A DNA stretch of 64,000 nt. Origin: Ginsengibacter sp039931355 (GTDB lineage Bacteria > Bacteroidota > Bacteroidia > Chitinophagales > Chitinophagaceae). The notes beneath the pieces were generated by a model. That model was not told where the DNA came from. It did no database searches and saw only the letters and a program-made list of their open reading frames with translations. Positions within the stretch are counted from its first letter, which is position 1; each line of letters starts with the position of its first letter. The translations under genes and the position numbers were made by a program. Positions 61,554 to 64,000 of this stretch are shown piece by piece. The stretch spans positions 1 to 64,000 of the forward strand of contig JBDTSD010000006.1 of NCBI GenBank assembly GCA_039931355.1. The letters are read 5' to 3'.

Positions 61554-62504
61554 ATGAAAAAGTTAGCAATGGGGGGTAAAGAAAACAAAAATTCTCAAAT
61601 AATAAAACAGGTAGCAAAAAATTTAGGTTTCAGCTATTGCGGAATTGCAAAAGCACGAAAACTTGATGACGATGCACGGCGCCTTGAAACATGGCTCAAC
61701 AAAGGTTATCAGGGCACGATGAATTATATGCAGAATTATTTTGACCTGAGAATTGATCCTACCAAATTAGTTCCAGGTGCAAAATCAGTGATCACTTTAT
61801 TGTTGAATTATTTTCCACCGCAAAAACAAAATAATGAAGCGCCGCAGGTTTCCAAATATGCCTATGGAAAAGATTATCATGAAGTGATAAAAGAAAAATT
61901 AAAAACGTTTCTTCAGTTTATTAAAGAAAATATAGGCGATGTGCATGGAAGAGGTTTTGCGGATAGCGCACCCGTACTCGAAAAAAGCTGGGCACAAAAG
62001 AGCGGCCTGGGATGGGTAGGAAAAAACGGGAATCTTATCACAAAAAATGATGGATCTTTTTTCTTTATAGCAACATTGATAACCGATCTTGAACTTGATG
62101 CTGATGACCCGTTTGTAAAAGATTATTGCGGCTCTTGCACAAGATGCATTGACAATTGCCCAACGGATGCAATACTTCCCGGCAAAGTAATTGATGGCGG
62201 CAAATGCATTTCTTATTTCACTATTGAACTAAAAGATCTGTTGATTCCTGAAGAGATGAAAGGCAAATTTGAAAACAAACTATTTGGCTGCGACATCTGC
62301 CAGGATGTGTGTCCATGGAACCGTTTTTCAAAACCGCACCATGAAAATGAATTCACTCCTATACCGGAAATTTTAAATTTTAGTAAAAATGACTGGGAAG
62401 AACTTACGGAAGAATCTTTCAAAATTATTTTTAAAAACTCTCCTTTGAAGCGTACAAAATTTGCAGGTATAAAAAGGAATTTAAAATTTATATCTACTGA
62501 TTAA
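61554..62504 (+). CDS. queG: Epoxyqueuosine reductase QueG
   Basis: Cobalamin-dependent iron-sulfur enzyme for the last step of queuosine synthesis in tRNA (epoxyqueuosine to queuosine). Signatures: FSYCGIAKARKLDDDARRLE, DSAPVLEKSWAQKSGLGWVGKN, and two 4Fe-4S motifs, CGSCTRCIDNCPTDA and CDICQDVCPWN. It lacks the C-terminal HEAT extension of some family members. The start is uncertain: ATG at 61530, 61554 or 61569 are all in frame, and 61554 is taken here. The divergent DUF3857 gene starts at 61499. Confidence 0.95.
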   Translation: MKKLAMGGKENKNSQIIKQVAKNLGFSYCGIAKARKLDDDARRLETWLNKGYQGTMNYMQNYFDLRIDPTKLVPGAKSVITLLLNYFPPQKQNNEAPQVSKYAYGKDYHEVIKEKLKTFLQFIKENIGDVHGRGFADSAPVLEKSWAQKSGLGWVGKNGNLITKNDGSFFFIATLITDLELDADDPFVKDYCGSCTRCIDNCPTDAILPGKVIDGGKCISYFTIELKDLLIPEEMKGKFENKLFGCDICQDVCPWNRFSKPHHENEFTPIPEILNFSKNDWEELTEESFKIIFKNSPLKRTKFAGIKRNLKFISTD

Positions 62505-62517
62505 CACAAAATAGATT

Positions 62518-63081
62518 TTAAAAATCTACACCTGCCTTTAAAACAATTCTTCCATAACCATATTCATAATTACTGTAATCAACAGGGCACGGCGCTATCA
62601 GGCAAGGATTAACTACACCTACTTTATTTTGTATCTTTTTATACGTATAACCTGTTGAAAATAACAATGCAGATTTTTCTGAAAAAGATATTCTATAACC
62701 AAGCCCAAGATCACCATGCACGCCTCCCGAAAAATGATAAGAGTTATAATAATATATTTCTTTGCCGGGAACATTTTTTCCAGGGAAATTATAGCCCAGG
62801 TCTCCATACACAAACCACTTATTTTTATTACCGAAATTTTTTCTCGCATCAAAAAATAACGGAAATGTTTTGTAGCGATAATAATCCACGCCAAAGCCAA
62901 TGCCGGCAAACCATTCCTTATTTCCCAAGCCATTTATTGTTTGCAATATGGGATGCCCGCCACTCTCACCTGCAGTAATACCAATTGCATTAACCGAATG
63001 GAATTTTAATTTGTCTTTTTGCGCTGATGCAGAAAAGCAGATAAAAATGAAGAACAAAAAGGCAAGTGTCTTGCGATTCAT
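62518..63081 (-). CDS. Small outer-membrane beta-barrel-like protein
   Basis: 187 residues with a signal peptide (LAFLFFIFICFSASAQ). The mature part alternates aromatic and glycine residues (FAGIGFGVDYYRYKTFPLFFD, WFVYGDLGYNF, SALLFSTGYTYKK) and ends in VLKAGVDF, ending in Phe as expected for an outer-membrane barrel. Specific function is unknown. It follows the LVIVD-repeat gene by 5 bp. Confidence 0.75.
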   Translation of the reverse strand: MNRKTLAFLFFIFICFSASAQKDKLKFHSVNAIGITAGESGGHPILQTINGLGNKEWFAGIGFGVDYYRYKTFPLFFDARKNFGNKNKWFVYGDLGYNFPGKNVPGKEIYYYNSYHFSGGVHGDLGLGYRISFSEKSALLFSTGYTYKKIQNKVGVVNPCLIAPCPVDYSNYEYGYGRIVLKAGVDF

Positions 63082-63086
63082 AAAAA

Positions 63087-64000
63087 TTATTTTAAGATTG
63101 AAATCTTACTTATCAAATGAATGTTTTTTACATCAGAATAATCATATTGGTATAAACCATCAGTTGATACCACGATCGCTACTTTGTTATAAGCAATCAC
63201 ATCATAGGTTTCAGCGCCCGGTATTTGTGTAATCAGTTTTAAATTGCTTGCGTCAGCGGCATTATAAACTTTTACTCCATCTGTACCATCACAAATAAAC
63301 AAGAGGTTGCCATCTTTTGATAATCCCCGCGGACTTGTGAGGTTATAAGTTTTAACCAAAGATGCATCCGTAAAATTATTTAGCTGCACCACATCAAGCT
63401 GGTTATTAAAGCCAAGGCATTCCGTACCGGAGTGTAGCGTGATGTAAGCATATTTATCATCTGCAATCACCGGATCACATGCCCTCGCATGCGTGAACTC
63501 ACCAATTTTAGAAGGTAACGATGGATTAGATTGAACATCGTAAATGAACATTCCATTGTTTGAGCCAACAAATAATTTATTTTGAAAAGGATAAATAGTT
63601 TCTACATGCCAGTCAACCTGCACGCTGTTAGTAAAAGAAGGTTGATTGCTGTTGCTAATATTAAAAGCATTAAGGTTATTCTCCCCCACGGTGTATAAAT
63701 AATTGTTGAGAAGCGCAAACCTCGACGTAGAGCCGCCTATACCAGCAGCGCTTTTATTACCCGCCTGTGAAGCATCTGCCAGGTATGCTACGCCAGGATA
63801 ATTCCATCCGGAAGCGTCACAATTTTCATAAACAGTTGTATCATGCCTTACCCAATCATAAACTATTTTTCCACTGTCCCCCCTAAGAAACATTCCTCCA
63901 AAGAATACTGCAGGAAATACACCATCCAAAATATTTTTCTTAACAACATTTGCAGGGTCTGAAATATCAAGTGTTACCAGGTCGGTATATAAATCCGCAT
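63087..64000 (-). CDS. LVIVD-repeat protein, N terminus outside the window
   Basis: The minus-strand frame is open to the window edge. The codon at 63929 that could be read as a start is a TTG inside the frame, preceded by LVTLDISDPANVVKKN. Repeats of the form YTVGENNLNAFNISNSNQP, FVGSNNGMFIYDVQS and FICDGTDGVKVYNAADASN are LVIVD-type beta-propeller blades. Such proteins are usually secreted or surface-attached lipoproteins in Bacteroidota; no enzymatic motif is visible. It is co-oriented with the outer-membrane protein gene that follows. Confidence 0.85.
   Translation of the reverse strand, partial: ADLYTDLVTLDISDPANVVKKNILDGVFPAVFFGGMFLRGDSGKIVYDWVRHDTTVYENCDASGWNYPGVAYLADASQAGNKSAAGIGGSTSRFALLNNYLYTVGENNLNAFNISNSNQPSFTNSVQVDWHVETIYPFQNKLFVGSNNGMFIYDVQSNPSLPSKIGEFTHARACDPVIADDKYAYITLHSGTECLGFNNQLDVVQLNNFTDASLVKTYNLTSPRGLSKDGNLLFICDGTDGVKVYNAADASNLKLITQIPGAETYDVIAYNKVAIVVSTDGLYQYDYSDVKNIHLISKISILK

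Noticed and set aside
62512..62528. Perfect inverted repeat TAGATTTT-A-AAAATCTA between queG and the outer-membrane protein gene as a terminator
   Set aside because: The arms are separated by one base, so no stable hairpin loop can form, and there is no clean T-tract.
63927..63929. TTG as start codon of the LVIVD-repeat protein
   Set aside because: The reading frame continues upstream to the window edge with an LVIVD-type repeat (LVTLDISDP), so the TTG is internal.
1..64000. Insertion sequences, integrases, tRNA genes, CRISPR arrays, prophage lysis or capsid genes
   Set aside because: None seen in reading both strands. Tail-like genes occur without head, packaging or lysis genes, which argues against a prophage.

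Overview
The window looks like a chromosomal segment from a Bacteroidota bacterium, probably near Chitinophagaceae. The evidence is a type IX secretion PorP/SprF protein paired with a giant PKD-repeat adhesin ending in a CHU_C-type sorting domain, three DUF3857 proteins, AT-rich intergenic DNA and weak Shine-Dalgarno signals. I saw no tRNA, rRNA, insertion sequence, integrase or CRISPR array. The species call is inference.

Layout. (1) 1-4232, plus strand: a chemotaxis cluster with the tail of one MCP, a full MCP, cheR, cheD and cheB, closed by a hairpin terminator. (2) 4479-10441, minus strand: PorP/SprF protein and a 1607-residue surface protein with 15 PKD repeats. (3) 10883-13549, plus strand: three glycan-type genes (methyltransferase/glycosyltransferase fusion, TylF-like methyltransferase, GT9-like protein). 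(4) 13641-51064, minus strand, about 37 kb without a strand switch: an extracellular contractile injection system (eCIS; Afp/PVC/MAC-like). Transcription order is sheath, tube, zinc-ribbon accessory protein, small accessory proteins, DUF4255 cap/terminator, AAA+ ATPase, tube/baseplate adaptor, LysM protein, gp27-like hub, spike, PAAR tip, gp25, two large baseplate J-type proteins, tail protein I with beta-helix, DUF6519 protein, a coiled-coil protein, a glycosyltransferase/methyltransferase fusion, then a bank of DUF4157 ('eCIS core') effectors with small interleaved genes and an Lgt-like membrane protein. (5) 51626-54247: clpB. (6) 54332-64000: serine hydrolase, three DUF3857 proteins, queG, an outer-membrane protein and an LVIVD-repeat protein cut by the window edge.

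The eCIS is the most interesting part. Sheath, tube, baseplate, spike and ATPase would build a syringe-like particle; the DUF4157 proteins are its likely cargo. One of them (19490-21514) carries a C-terminal domain whose HExxH, Tyr and Glu arrangement matches the catalytic region of anthrax lethal factor. Another (15276-18083) holds two complete and one half DUF4157 copy plus four zinc-knuckle-like CxxC pairs. Small unknown genes beside the effectors could be immunity or loading factors. The 561-bp gap upstream of the sheath gene holds a dense set of inverted repeats, including an 11-bp perfect palindrome sharing a 13-bp direct repeat with a second site, which is a plausible control region for the operon.
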